The notes under the pieces are model-generated. The model ran no database searches and was not told where the DNA came from. It worked only from the letters and a program-made list of their open reading frames with translations. Below are positions 52,754 through 62,028 of a DNA stretch of 64,000 bases, piece after piece (positions within the stretch are counted from its first letter, which is position 1; each line of letters opens with the position of its first letter). The DNA comes from Pontibacter flavimaris (GTDB lineage: Bacteria > Bacteroidota > Bacteroidia > Cytophagales > Hymenobacteraceae), in NCBI RefSeq assembly GCF_001907195.1, contig NZ_LVWA01000012.1:248001-312000 (forward strand), read 5' to 3'. Made by a program: the position numbers and the translations under genes.

Positions 52754-53688
52754 TCATCGGCGGCGTGCTGTTCGTTATGCTCAACGTGGCCGCCTTGCTC
52801 ATCTGGGTAGAGCGCCGCGGCCTCGCCCTGTTCCAGGACCGCTACGGCCCGAACCGCGCAGGCCCCTTTGGCCTGCTCATCGTTGCCGCCGACTCCATCA
52901 AGCTGTTTTTTAAGCAGGACTGGATACCGCCGTTTGCCGATAAGCCGGTGTTCGTGCTGGCCCCGGCCATAGTGGTGGTGACGGTGCTGATGAGCTTCGT
53001 GGTGATCCCGTTCGCGCCGGGCGTGATTGTGGCCGACCTGAACATTGGGCTGCTTTTCTTTCTGGCTATGTCGTCGATGGGCGCTTATAGTATTATACTT
53101 GGTGGCTGGGCCTCCAATAACAAGTATAGTTTGCTGGGTGCCATGCGCGGCGCAGCGCAGATGATCTCCTACGAAGTATTCATGGGCCTCTCCTTGATGG
53201 GCGTAGTTTTGCTCAGCGGCTCCTTTAGCCTGGTGGAGATAGTAGAGGCGCAGCGGGGGCTGTGGTTTTTCATCCCGCAGATCGTGGGCTTTGTGATCTT
53301 CTTTATAGCCGGCATCGCCGAGACGCACCGCCTGCCTTTCGATATTCCGGAGGCCGAGAGTGAGCTCATTGCCGGTTTCCACTCGGAGTACTCGGGCATG
53401 AAGTTCGGCATGTTCTTCATTGGCGAGTACATGGGCATCACGCTCATCTCCTGCATGATCGTGACTTTATACTTTGGCGGCTGGCTGGGTCCGGATTTCC
53501 TGCCACCGATTGTGTGGTTCATCCTCAAAACACTCTTCTTCCTGATGACCTTCGTCCTGCTGCGCGCCTCGATGCCCCGGCCACGGTATGACCAGCTAAT
53601 GGAGTATGGCTGGAAGGTGCTGCTGCCCCTCACGCTGCTGAACCTGATGGTAACGGCTGGGGTGGTGCTGTGGATGGGTGAGAGTTGA
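52723..53688 (+). CDS. nuoH: NADH-quinone oxidoreductase subunit H
   Basis: A 321-residue, eight-helix subunit at the junction of the arms. It contains the quinone-channel motifs [24 protein letters not shown] and [27 protein letters not shown]. It overlaps nuoG by 31 bases. After its stop come a GAGTT run and an array of palindromic repeats before nuoI. Confidence 0.96.
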   Translation: METATPNYFLIIGGVLFVMLNVAALLIWVERRGLALFQDRYGPNRAGPFGLLIVAADSIKLFFKQDWIPPFADKPVFVLAPAIVVVTVLMSFVVIPFAPGVIVADLNIGLLFFLAMSSMGAYSIILGGWASNNKYSLLGAMRGAAQMISYEVFMGLSLMGVVLLSGSFSLVEIVEAQRGLWFFIPQIVGFVIFFIAGIAETHRLPFDIPEAESELIAGFHSEYSGMKFGMFFIGEYMGITLISCMIVTLYFGGWLGPDFLPPIVWFILKTLFFLMTFVLLRASMPRPRYDQLMEYGWKVLLPLTLLNLMVTAGVVLWMGES

Positions 53689-53720
53689 GGAGTTAGAGAG
53701 TTAGAGAGTTTAGGAGTTGC
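53686..53720 (+). repeat. GAGTTA-type run overlapping the nuoH stop
   Basis: GAGAGTTGAGGAGTTAGAGA and further GAGTT units begin within the last two codons of nuoH. Third member of the family seen after nuoB and before nuoCD. Confidence 0.6.
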
Positions 53721-53732
53721 CAGTAAACCGCT

Positions 53733-53861
53733 CTTTCGGATTTGTAATCCGAAAGTATAGTAGCCGCGGATTTGTAATCCGCATTGCAAAGGCAGTGGCT
53801 AATGGCAAGCAAGCGGGTTGCAAACCCGCATTTAGCAGGGTTCCGGATTACAAATCCGGAA
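53733..53861. repeat. Array of four short palindromes (REP-like)
   Basis: Palindromes at 53733-53755, 53766-53782, 53813-53829 and 53841-53861 each have arms of 7-10 bp and a three-base centre. Three share the core GGATT-TGT/ACA-AATCC and one is GCGGGTTGCAAACCCGC. Spacing and sequence resemble REP elements mobilised by RAYT transposases, but no transposase is in the window. Confidence 0.75.
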
Positions 53862-53924
53862 CAGCGACAAGTGAATAGACCTGTGCTAAAGAACAACTCA
53901 GGATAAGTAGTAAGACAAAGTTCC

Positions 53925-53965
53925 CCGCCTTGGCTAAGGAGGGGTTAGGGGTGGTTGGGCCCGGC
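53925..53965 (-). repeat. Opposite-orientation copy of the CCGGGYCCAACCACCCC repeat
   Basis: Read on the minus strand: CCGGGCCCAACCACCCCTAA, then CCCCTCCTTAGCCAAGGCGGGGAA. It matches both ends of 32607-32680 without that copy's middle hairpin. Confidence 0.7.
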
Positions 53966-54008
53966 ACAGCACCAATATAAAAGAACTATTAAAACGAAAG
54001 GAGCAGCT

Positions 54009-54524
54009 ATGTTTAGTTTGTTGCGCAGTATGTGGCTCACGTTTCTGCACGCATTTCATAAGCGGGAGACCATACTTTACCCGGAAGAGAAACCCATACT
54101 TCCAACCCGGTGGCGGGGCCGCATCGTACTTACGCGCGACCCCGACGGTGGCGAACGCTGTGTGGCCTGCAACCTCTGCGCTGCTGCCTGCCCCGTGGAC
54201 TGTATTGCCCTACAGCCTACGGAAGACGAGACCGGCCGCCGCTACCCCGACTTTTTCCGCATTAACTTCTCGCGCTGCATTTTCTGCGGCTACTGCGAGG
54301 AGGCCTGCCCCACCTACGCCATCCAGCTCATCCCCGATTTTGAGATGGGCGAGTATAACCGGCAGAACCTGGTGTATGAGAAAAAAGACCTGCTCATCAA
54401 CGGCGAGGGCAAGTACCATGGCTACAACTACTACAAAGTGGCGGGCATGGCCATCGGCGGAAAAGACAAAGGCGAGGCTGAGAACGAAAGCCCTCCGGTA
54501 GACATCAAAAGCTTACTCCCCTAA
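54009..54524 (+). CDS. nuoI: NADH-quinone oxidoreductase subunit I
   Basis: About 171 residues from [20 protein letters not shown]. The start is favoured over an upstream in-frame codon because GAAAGGAG stands just before it. Two ferredoxin motifs carry clusters N6a and N6b: [15 protein letters not shown] and [12 protein letters not shown]. The N-terminal amphipathic helix binds the membrane arm. A 320-base repeat-filled spacer separates it from nuoH; nuoJ follows after three bases. Confidence 0.95.
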   Translation: MFSLLRSMWLTFLHAFHKRETILYPEEKPILPTRWRGRIVLTRDPDGGERCVACNLCAAACPVDCIALQPTEDETGRRYPDFFRINFSRCIFCGYCEEACPTYAIQLIPDFEMGEYNRQNLVYEKKDLLINGEGKYHGYNYYKVAGMAIGGKDKGEAENESPPVDIKSLLP

Positions 54525-54527
54525 CCT

Positions 54528-55064
54528 ATGGAACTGACATTTTATATCGCCGCGGCTGTTGCCGTGCTTTCCACGATCATGGTGATTACGCGCTACAACA
54601 TCATCCATGCCCTGCTATACTTAGTTGTGTCCTTTCTGGCAGTGGCCGTGGTGTTCTTCACCCTGGGCGCTCCGTTTATGGCGGCGCTGGAGATCATCAT
54701 TTACGCCGGGGCCATCGTGGTGCTCATCATCTTCGTGATCATGATGCTCAACCTGACGCAGGAAGATGTGCGGCGGGAAAAGGAATGGCTGAAGCCTTCG
54801 GTCTGGGTGGGTCCGGCCATACTTTCGGCGGTGCTGCTGGCTGAACTGGTATACATCGTTGCAGCCGGTACGTCGCCGCAAACGGAGGCCGTCGTGGCTG
54901 TAGACGCTAAACTGGTTGGCCTGTCCTTGTTCGGACCCTATATCTTAGGTGTTCAGCTTTGTGGTATCATGCTGACGGCGGGAATTGTGGGCGCCTACCA
55001 CCTGGGCAGGCACAAGAAAAAAGTTATTCACCGGTTTTTACAGGAAAGGAGCGCAGCCGCATGA
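54528..55064 (+). CDS. nuoJ: NADH-quinone oxidoreductase subunit J
   Basis: A 178-residue membrane subunit with five helices. Conserved helix 3 region is [26 protein letters not shown], which carries the pi-bulge linked to conformational coupling. Its stop overlaps the nuoK start in ATGA. Confidence 0.94.
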   Translation: MELTFYIAAAVAVLSTIMVITRYNIIHALLYLVVSFLAVAVVFFTLGAPFMAALEIIIYAGAIVVLIIFVIMMLNLTQEDVRREKEWLKPSVWVGPAILSAVLLAELVYIVAAGTSPQTEAVVAVDAKLVGLSLFGPYILGVQLCGIMLTAGIVGAYHLGRHKKKVIHRFLQERSAAA

Positions 55065-55369
55065 GTGGAGCACCCATGGAAGCCGCCCTGCTCTTGGCAG
55101 GCGTCCTTTTTATACTTGGGCTGATCAGTGTGCTGATTCGCCGCAACATCATCTTCATGCTCATCTCAGTGGAGATCATGCTCAACGCTGCCGGCCTTGC
55201 CTTTATCGTGGCCGGCTCCCGGTGGGTGCAGCCGGACGGACAGGTGATGTTCATTTTTATACTCACGATGGCGGCTGCGGAAGTGTCGGTCGGGCTGGCG
55301 CTCATCCTGCAGATTTACCATCAACTCAAAACCCTCGACAGCGACGCTGCCAGCTTTATGAAAGGATAA
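55061..55369 (+). CDS. nuoK: NADH-quinone oxidoreductase subunit K
   Basis: A 102-residue, three-helix subunit starting [17 protein letters not shown], 4 bp inside nuoJ. Conserved glutamates of the proton path are visible in [14 protein letters not shown] and [16 protein letters not shown] second ATG five codons in is possible. nuoL starts four bases after the stop. Confidence 0.94.
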   Translation: MSGAPMEAALLLAGVLFILGLISVLIRRNIIFMLISVEIMLNAAGLAFIVAGSRWVQPDGQVMFIFILTMAAAEVSVGLALILQIYHQLKTLDSDAASFMKG

Positions 55370-55373
55370 GACT

Positions 55374-57260
55374 ATGGAAAATTACATCTGGCTCATACCG
55401 GCCCTGCCCTTTTTAGGCTCGCTCCTGCTCATCCTTTTCGGCACCCGCTTGTCACGCGCAGGCGTGGCTATACTTGGTGTGGGCAGCGTGGGTATTTCAG
55501 CCCTTATCACCATACTTTTAGGCCTGCAGTATCTGGCTGAAAAGCCGGCATTTTACCACCAGGAAGTATGGCAGTGGTTTAACGTGGCGGGCTTCAGTCC
55601 GTCCATCGCCTTTCATCTGGATGCGCTCTCGATTGTCTTTATCTTCGTCATCACGTTTGTGGGATTTCTGATTCACCTCTACTCCACCGCCTACATGGCC
55701 GAGGATATGGACTTTTCCCGCTTCTTTGCCTGCATGAATTTGTTTGTGGGCTCGATGCTGCTCTTGGTGATGGCTGATAACCTGCTGCTTTTATACTTTG
55801 GCTGGGAAGGTGTGGGCCTCTGCTCCTACCTGCTCATCGGCTTTTGGTACAAAGACCCCGCCAACGGCTACGCTGCCCGCAAGGCCTTTATCATCACCCG
55901 CGTAGGCGATGTAGCGATGGCCATCGGGCTATTTATACTTTTCCAAACCTTCGGCACGCTCCACATCCAAACGATACTTAGCCAGGCACCGGAAGTATGG
56001 AGCGTTGGGGCACAGGCAGCCGTTCTGGTGGGATTGCTGCTCTTAGGTGGCGCGGTAGGTAAATCGGGTCAGTTGCCACTGCAAACCTGGTTACCCGATG
56101 CCATGGCAGGTCCGACGCCCGTTTCGGCGCTCATACATGCGGCTACCATGGTAACGGCCGGGGTATACTTAATTGCCCGCATGTACGTGATTTTCGACCT
56201 GGCGCCGGTGGCGCAAATGGCCGTGGCCGTGATAGGTGCAGTAACTTTACTGCTGGCTGGCTTCTCCGCCCTCACCCAATACGATCTCAAGCGGGTGCTG
56301 GCCTACTCCACTATCAGCCAGATCGGCTATATGTTCCTGGCGCTTGGGGTAGGGGCCTGGTCGGCGGGGATCTTCCATTTTATGATCCACGCCTTCTTCA
56401 AGGCGCTGCTCTTCCTTTGTGCCGGAGCCATTATACTTGCCCTGCACCACGAGCAGGACATGCGCCAGATGGGTGGCCTCCGCAAAAGTATGCCCGTTGT
56501 GTTCTGGACCTTCCTGATTGGTGCGGCCTCGCTGGCGGCGCTGCCCCTTATTACGGCCGGTTTCTATAGCAAAGACCAGATTCTATGGTATGCGTTGGCT
56601 GGTCCGCAGGGCAGCATCTGGTTATACCTGGCTGGGCTCGTAGGAGCGTTCATCACCTCGGTTTATACGTTTCGGATGGTGTTCATGACCTTTTATGGGG
56701 AGCCTAAAACGCATGTGGCGCATCCGCCGGGCAAAATCATTACCATCCCGTTGGTTATACTGGCCATACTTTCGTTGGTGGGCGGATTTATAGAGTTGCC
56801 GCACAATTTTGCACATGTGGCTTTATTCTCCGGGCTAATGGCGCCGGTACTGCCGGGCATTACGGCTAACGAGCTGCTGGCAGCCAACGAGTGGCTATTC
56901 CAGGTTTTGGCGGCGGTTGTCTCGCTGGGCGGCGTGTTTGTCGCCTACCTGTTTTACCAGAAGAGCCCGGCACTGTTGGCAAGTATAGAACGCTCTTCTT
57001 TTGCTATGGCGCTGCACCGTTTCTGGTTCTCCGGCTGGGGCTTCGATGCGCTGTATGATGCCCTGATCGTGCGGCCCTACGTGTTCCTGGCCAACCTCAA
57101 CAAGCGCGACATCATCGACAGCTTTTACACTGGCCTGGCCCGCACGGCCGAGGGTTTCCATGTGATGATCTCGCAAACCCAGAGCGGTGTGCTGCGCAAC
57201 TACGTGGCCGGCGTTGTGGTCGGCGCTATCATGATTCTCACCATAAGCCTGTTGCTATGA
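55374..57260 (+). CDS. nuoL: NADH-quinone oxidoreductase subunit L
   Basis: A 628-residue antiporter-like proton-pumping subunit. It shows GWEGVGLCSYLLIGFWYKD, GKSGQLPLQTWLPDAMAGPTPVSALIHAATMV and LKRVLAYSTISQIGYMFLALG, with the key lysines and glutamate of the channel. The C-terminal long lateral helix follows. Overlaps nuoM by 4 bp. Confidence 0.96.
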   Translation: MENYIWLIPALPFLGSLLLILFGTRLSRAGVAILGVGSVGISALITILLGLQYLAEKPAFYHQEVWQWFNVAGFSPSIAFHLDALSIVFIFVITFVGFLIHLYSTAYMAEDMDFSRFFACMNLFVGSMLLLVMADNLLLLYFGWEGVGLCSYLLIGFWYKDPANGYAARKAFIITRVGDVAMAIGLFILFQTFGTLHIQTILSQAPEVWSVGAQAAVLVGLLLLGGAVGKSGQLPLQTWLPDAMAGPTPVSALIHAATMVTAGVYLIARMYVIFDLAPVAQMAVAVIGAVTLLLAGFSALTQYDLKRVLAYSTISQIGYMFLALGVGAWSAGIFHFMIHAFFKALLFLCAGAIILALHHEQDMRQMGGLRKSMPVVFWTFLIGAASLAALPLITAGFYSKDQILWYALAGPQGSIWLYLAGLVGAFITSVYTFRMVFMTFYGEPKTHVAHPPGKIITIPLVILAILSLVGGFIELPHNFAHVALFSGLMAPVLPGITANELLAANEWLFQVLAAVVSLGGVFVAYLFYQKSPALLASIERSSFAMALHRFWFSGWGFDALYDALIVRPYVFLANLNKRDIIDSFYTGLARTAEGFHVMISQTQSGVLRNYVAGVVVGAIMILTISLLL

Positions 57261-58828
57261 TACTCCTTTGGATGATCGTGATCCTGATGGCCGGCGGACT
57301 GCTGGCGTGGCTCTCCAAGAAGTGGCACCCCGAGCTGCCCCGTTGGATCGCGCTGTTTGCCGTGCTGGCTGACTTTATACTTGCCGTATACTTGTGGCTG
57401 ACTTTGCCGGCGGCCACCTTGGGCGCTTCGCCCTGGCTGCTGCAACTGGAGATTCCCTGGATTCCGCAATGGGGCGTGAATTTTATACTTGCCCTGGACG
57501 GACTGAGCCTGCTCATGCTGCTGCTCACTTTTTTCCTGGGAATTCTGTGCGTGCTCGTTTCGTGGCGGGAGATTCAGACCAAATCCGGCTTCTTCCATTT
57601 TAATCTGATGTGGGTGCTGGCGGGCATTACGGGCGTTTTCCTGACTCTGGATTTGTTCCTGTTCTACTTTTTCTGGGAGGTGATGCTCATCCCGATGTAC
57701 TTTCTGATCGGCATATGGGGGCACGCCAACCGTACCTACGCCGCCTTCAAGTTCTTCCTCTTCACGCAGGCTTCGGGGCTGCTGATGCTGCTGGCCATAC
57801 TTGGTTTATACTTTATCCACGGCTCTCAGACAGGAACTTATACTTTTAATTACTTTGAGCTGCTCGGCACGACCCTGGCTCCGGAGGCCGCCCGCTTGCT
57901 GATGGCCGGTTTTCTGGCTGCCTTCCTGGTGAAGCTGCCCGTGGTGCCCTTCCACTCCTGGCTGCCCGATGCGCACTCGGAGGCGCCCACTGCCGGTAGC
58001 GTAGTTCTGGCCGGGCTGCTGCTGAAAACCGGCGCCTATGGCCTGCTGCGTTTCGTGCTGCCCTTATTCCCGACAGCAGCGGTGGAGTTTGCTCCCTGGG
58101 CGATGCTGCTGGGCGCTGTCGGCATTATCTATGGCGCTGTTATGGCCTATTCTCAAACCGATCTGAAGCGCCTGGCTGCATATACTTCCGTGAGCCACAT
58201 GGGCTTTGTGATCCTGGGCGTGTTTGCCTTTAACGTGTGGGCGCTGCAGGGCGTGGTGATGCAGATGATTGCCCACGGCCTTAGCACAGGGGCCTTGTTC
58301 ATCGTCGCGGGCCTTTTGTACGAGCGCCTGCACACCCGCGACATGGGGCAGATGGGTGGCTTCTGGGCCAAGGCGCCGAAACTGGGCGTGTTTGCGATGG
58401 TCTTTGTGATGGCCTCGCTCGGCCTGCCGGGCCTGGGCAACTTCATCGCCGAATTCCTAACGCTGGTAGGTTCCTGGCAGGCCAACAACTGGCTCACGGT
58501 TATCGCTACGATTGGCATTGTTCTGGCCACGGCCTACTCGCTGCGCATCATGCAGAAAGTCTTCTTCGAGCCCGCTCCTACCGATCATCCCCTGCCGGAT
58601 TTGTCCGCTAGAGAAATGCTGATTGCCGTGCCGATGATAGCACTTATACTTTGGCTCGGCCTCTACCCGCAGCCGGTATTAGACACCGTGCAGCCAAGTA
58701 TAAACCAGCAATTGCAGGCCTATCAGGAACCGGAAGTGAAAGAGAAAGTGGCGGTGGTGGAGGCAGTGCCCAAAGCCGAGCTAAGTATTGGAAAAGATAA
58801 GAGAGGTAAAACAAAAGTCCCCCTTTGA
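57257..58828 (+). CDS. nuoM: NADH-quinone oxidoreductase subunit M
   Basis: A 523-residue antiporter-like subunit. Motifs are FFFWEVMLIPMYFLIGIWG (the conserved glutamate), VPFHSWLPDAHSEAPTAGSV and DLKRLAAYTSVSHMGFVILG. The last residues (KRGKTKVPL) and the stop lie inside a spacer repeat that starts at 58815, so the C terminus seems set by repeat insertion. Confidence 0.95.
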   Translation: MILLWMIVILMAGGLLAWLSKKWHPELPRWIALFAVLADFILAVYLWLTLPAATLGASPWLLQLEIPWIPQWGVNFILALDGLSLLMLLLTFFLGILCVLVSWREIQTKSGFFHFNLMWVLAGITGVFLTLDLFLFYFFWEVMLIPMYFLIGIWGHANRTYAAFKFFLFTQASGLLMLLAILGLYFIHGSQTGTYTFNYFELLGTTLAPEAARLLMAGFLAAFLVKLPVVPFHSWLPDAHSEAPTAGSVVLAGLLLKTGAYGLLRFVLPLFPTAAVEFAPWAMLLGAVGIIYGAVMAYSQTDLKRLAAYTSVSHMGFVILGVFAFNVWALQGVVMQMIAHGLSTGALFIVAGLLYERLHTRDMGQMGGFWAKAPKLGVFAMVFVMASLGLPGLGNFIAEFLTLVGSWQANNWLTVIATIGIVLATAYSLRIMQKVFFEPAPTDHPLPDLSAREMLIAVPMIALILWLGLYPQPVLDTVQPSINQQLQAYQEPEVKEKVAVVEAVPKAELSIGKDKRGKTKVPL

Positions 58829-58967
58829 AGGGGGCGGGGGGATGATAAGTTGATAGAAAGCTTTAAACAGCTTTGGCTTCAAAGTAAAATAAATAGCATT
58901 GCTAGTATTATTAAACATTTGCTTCTGCACGTGCAATCATCCCCCTACCCCCCTCAAAGGGGAACTT
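58815..58967. repeat. MITE-like element with 32-bp terminal inverted repeats
   Basis: Arms 58815-58846 and 58936-58967 match in 28 of 32 positions when one is inverted (AAGTYCCCCTTTGARGGGGG type). They enclose 89 bases of AT-rich DNA with no frame. The element occupies the nuoM-nuoN spacer and shares its core with 10706-10820 and 32777-32880. Confidence 0.75.
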
Positions 58968-59008
58968 AAAAGTTTACAAAGTATAAACTACTACAAATCA
59001 AAAACGCC

Positions 59009-60469
59009 ATGAGCCAAACAGACTTCCTGCACCTGATGCCGCTGATTATACTTGCGATAGCTGCACTCCTCAACATGCTGGTGGTGGCGGCCTGGCGGAA
59101 CCACAAGATCATCTATGTCATCACAGCCGTGTCGTTTGTGGCCGCCTTTCTGTCGTTGTTTGAGCTGCGGGACATCACGGCTCACGCCATAGAGCCGCTT
59201 TTTGTGATCGATGGCTTTGGCGTGTTTTACATCGGGTTGATCCTGGCGACGGCGCTGGTCATCAGCATGCTGTCCTATGCCTACTTTGAGCAGCGTGAGG
59301 AGCAGAAGGAGGAGTATTACATCCTGTTGATCTTATCGACTTTGGGAGCCTGCACATTGGTCATCAGCACGCACTTTGCCTCGCTTTTTCTGGGCCTGGA
59401 GGTGCTGAGCGTAGCCTTATACTCGCTCATTTCCTACCTGCGCACCCGCGAGCGTTCCGACGAGGCCGGCATCAAATACCTCATACTGGCTGCTTTTTCC
59501 TCAGCTTTCCTGCTCTTCGGGATGGCGTTGGTTTATTACAGCACCGGCACCATGACCTTTGCCGGCATCGCCACGGCCATGAAGGATTTTCAGGAACTTC
59601 CTATTCTGCTGCTCACCGGCTTTGGCATGATGATCATCGGCATTGGTTTTAAGCTGAGCGTGGTGCCTTTCCATATGTGGACGCCTGATGTGTATGAAGG
59701 CGCCCCTGCCCCGGTGACGGCCTTTATCGCCACCGTTTCCAAGGGAGGCGTGCTGGGCCTGTTGATTCGCTTTTTTATGGAGGTGGACGGCTTCCGCTAC
59801 CCTACCCTGATCACCATTTTCTCAATTGTCGCGATTGCCTCTATGATAGCCGGTAACCTGCTGGCCCTGATGCAGACAAACGTCAAGCGCATCCTGGCTT
59901 ACTCCTCCATTTCGCATCTGGGCTACCTGATGGTTGCTTTTCTGGCCGGCGACCGGCTGGGCGTGGAGGCGATTACGTTTTACCTGGTGGCATACTTTAT
60001 CACGATGGTAGGTGCCTTTGGCGTGGTGGCGATGCTCTCGGATACGGAACGCGATGCGGAACTGTTAGACGATTACCGCGGTCTGCTCTGGCGCCGCCCC
60101 TGGACCGCCACCGCCTTTACCGCCATGCTGCTCTCGCTGGCGGGCATTCCGCTTACCGCCGGTTTTGTGGGCAAGTTTTATGTGCTGGCCGCCGGGGTAA
60201 ATACGCAACTGTGGCTGCTCGTGGCCATGCTCGTGCTTAACTCCGTGATCGGTTTATACTACTACATAAAAGTGGTGGCCGTGATGTTTCAGCAACCCGA
60301 GGCAGAGGCAGAACCCCGTCCGCGCCTTCGCCCTTCCATTTACCTGGCCAGTGTAGGCACGCTGGCTGTGCTGACGCTGCTGCTGGTGCTGGTGGGCGTA
60401 TACCCGGCCGCCCTGGTCGAGGTCATTCAGAATGTGTTCTCCACGGCCCCGGAGATGGTGGCAAAGTAA
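59009..60469 (+). CDS. nuoN: NADH-quinone oxidoreductase subunit N
   Basis: A 486-residue antiporter-like subunit, last of the operon. Signs are LFLGLEVLSVALYSLISYLRTRERSDEAGIKYLIL, VVPFHMWTPDVYEGAPAPVTAFIATVSKG and VKRILAYSSISHLGYLMVAFLAG. All fourteen complex I subunits are thus present in order A-B-CD-E-F-G-H-I-J-K-L-M-N. Confidence 0.95.
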   Translation: MSQTDFLHLMPLIILAIAALLNMLVVAAWRNHKIIYVITAVSFVAAFLSLFELRDITAHAIEPLFVIDGFGVFYIGLILATALVISMLSYAYFEQREEQKEEYYILLILSTLGACTLVISTHFASLFLGLEVLSVALYSLISYLRTRERSDEAGIKYLILAAFSSAFLLFGMALVYYSTGTMTFAGIATAMKDFQELPILLLTGFGMMIIGIGFKLSVVPFHMWTPDVYEGAPAPVTAFIATVSKGGVLGLLIRFFMEVDGFRYPTLITIFSIVAIASMIAGNLLALMQTNVKRILAYSSISHLGYLMVAFLAGDRLGVEAITFYLVAYFITMVGAFGVVAMLSDTERDAELLDDYRGLLWRRPWTATAFTAMLLSLAGIPLTAGFVGKFYVLAAGVNTQLWLLVAMLVLNSVIGLYYYIKVVAVMFQQPEAEAEPRPRLRPSIYLASVGTLAVLTLLLVLVGVYPAALVEVIQNVFSTAPEMVAK

Positions 60470-60533
60470 GTTCGTTTGCACGGCACAACGTCCTGCTTTT
60501 AACCAAAGTATGTATACTTAGGAGGTAACGGGG

Positions 60534-61193
60534 ATGAGGGGAAAGTATGTTTTGTGGCTACTAGCGATACTTTGGAGCCTGCCTCTGGCGGGCCTGGGGC
60601 AAGGCAGAAATTGGGAAGTGGCGGTGGCAGGCGGTGCAGCCCATAACTTCCGGACTCCGTTGCACATGGAGCAAAACGATGCGCCAGAGCTGGAGGTAGA
60701 CGCCAGGTATAGAACAGAACCCTTCCGCCCGCCCGTGTACTACGACATCCGGGTGAGCACCTGGCAAAACGACAAGGGCTTCGAACTCAAGTTCACCCAC
60801 CACAAACTGATCCTCGACAACCTCCCGCCAGAGGTGCAGCGCTTTTCTATTACGAATGGCTATAACCTGCTTACCCTAAACCGCCTCTGGCTGGTGCATG
60901 GCCTTTCCCTCTCTGCCGGCGCCGGACTTGTTATCACGCATCCGGAATCCACCATACGCGGGGTTCCCTATCCTGAGAATAAAGGCATCTTTAACAAAGG
61001 TTATTACATTTCCGGGCCCATGGCGGAGGCTGCTGTAGTCAAGCGTTTATACTTTGCCGATAGGTGGTTTATACTTGGCGAAGGACGTGTGACGGCCTCG
61101 TATGTGGAGGTGCCTGTAGCCAACGGCAAAGCCCGCCTCTCGAATGTGGCCTTGCATGGGCTGCTGGGCGTAGGGTTCAAGATTATCCCTTAA
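60534..61193 (+). CDS. Exported protein, probably a small outer-membrane barrel
   Basis: A 219-residue protein with a signal peptide (about 1-22, ending LAGLGQG). Alternating beta-strand-like segments (YYDIRVSTWQNDKGFELKFTHHKLIL) and a terminal aromatic-poor strand ending VGFKIIP follow. It resembles small outer-membrane barrels of the lipid A deacylase or Omp type only in general pattern. AGGAGGTAA lies ahead of the ATG, a strong Shine-Dalgarno site. Confidence 0.65.
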   Translation: MRGKYVLWLLAILWSLPLAGLGQGRNWEVAVAGGAAHNFRTPLHMEQNDAPELEVDARYRTEPFRPPVYYDIRVSTWQNDKGFELKFTHHKLILDNLPPEVQRFSITNGYNLLTLNRLWLVHGLSLSAGAGLVITHPESTIRGVPYPENKGIFNKGYYISGPMAEAAVVKRLYFADRWFILGEGRVTASYVEVPVANGKARLSNVALHGLLGVGFKIIP

Positions 61194-61223
61194 TAGAACC
61201 ACTCTCACTTTCCGGGGAAATCG

Positions 61224-61231
61224 TACCTTTG
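61224..61231 (+). promoter_or_regulatory. Bacteroidota -7 promoter element
   Basis: TACCTTTG matches TAnnTTTG, 19 bases ahead of the ATG at 61251. No clear -33 TTG at the expected distance. Confidence 0.5.
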
Positions 61232-61250
61232 CGCCTCATTTCAAGCTTAC

Positions 61251-61901
61251 ATGAACACGCATACACGATCTCCCAAAACCCGGTTCGAGGTAAAAGGCTG
61301 GGAGCGGGAGGAACACTTCCATTTCTTTAGGACCTTTGCCAATCCCTTCTTCAATGTCCACACCGAGATAGAGATTACCAACCTCTACCATTACTGCAAA
61401 CAAAACGGTTTATCGGTTTTCCTGGCCTACCTGCACGCTGCCACCGCGGCGGCCCGCAAAACGGAGAATTTCCTGCTGCGCCTGGAAGGAGACGAGGTGG
61501 TAAAGTATGAGGCGGTGGATATTTCCACTACCATGCTCACCGATCAGAAGACGGTTGCTTTCGTGCATCTGCCCCACCACCCGGATCTCCATACTTTCTG
61601 CCACAACAGCGCCGAGATTGTGGCGGAGGTTAAAAAGAGCAATCGCCTGTTTTACGGCTACAACGGCCCGGACCTGCTGCATGCCACCACCCTGCCCTGG
61701 TTCAAGTTTAAAGGTATGGAGCATGCGCACGCCGATGACCCTAACGATGCCATCCCCAAGCTAGCCTTCGGAAAGCTGGAGATGCAGGATGAAAAAGTAC
61801 TGCTGCCGCTGAGCGTGCGGGTGCATCACGCCCTGGCCGACGGCTACCACATTCACCTTTTCCTGCAGCACATGGAAGCAAGTATAAAGGCACTGGGTTG
61901 A
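61251..61901 (+). CDS. Chloramphenicol acetyltransferase-fold protein
   Basis: A 216-residue protein, the normal CAT length. The active-site motif HHALADG (192-198) contains the catalytic histidine. Other family stretches are REEHFHFFRTFANPFFNVHTEIEIT at the start and LLPLSVRVHHAL before the motif. CAT-fold enzymes acetylate chloramphenicol, but many homologues in environmental Bacteroidota have unknown acceptors, so resistance must not be assumed. Confidence 0.85.
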   Translation: MNTHTRSPKTRFEVKGWEREEHFHFFRTFANPFFNVHTEIEITNLYHYCKQNGLSVFLAYLHAATAAARKTENFLLRLEGDEVVKYEAVDISTTMLTDQKTVAFVHLPHHPDLHTFCHNSAEIVAEVKKSNRLFYGYNGPDLLHATTLPWFKFKGMEHAHADDPNDAIPKLAFGKLEMQDEKVLLPLSVRVHHALADGYHIHLFLQHMEASIKALG

Positions 61902-61909
61902 TCAGGCGT

Positions 61910-61943
61910 AAAGCTCATCATCCATAAAAAGCGAGCTTTTTCT
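61910..61943 (+). terminator. Possible weak terminator after the CAT-fold gene
   Basis: AAAGCTC (61910-61916) pairs with GAGCTTT (61933-61939) over a 16-base loop and runs into TTTCTT. A short stem, so only moderate support. Confidence 0.45.
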
Positions 61944-62028
61944 TACCCTTTTCTAATAGTTGCGTATATACAATTTGCTATACTTTACCGGTAAGGCAAT
62001 CATTTTTCATCTTTTAAAACCAAAAACT

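Noticed and set aside
53733..53861. Tandem palindromes as a CRISPR array
   Set aside because: Units are short palindromes of different length with no constant spacer; they fit REP elements.
61251..61901. Calling the CAT-fold gene a chloramphenicol-resistance determinant
   Set aside because: Only the fold and HHxxxDG motif are visible; no mobile element or resistance context, and many homologues have other acceptors.
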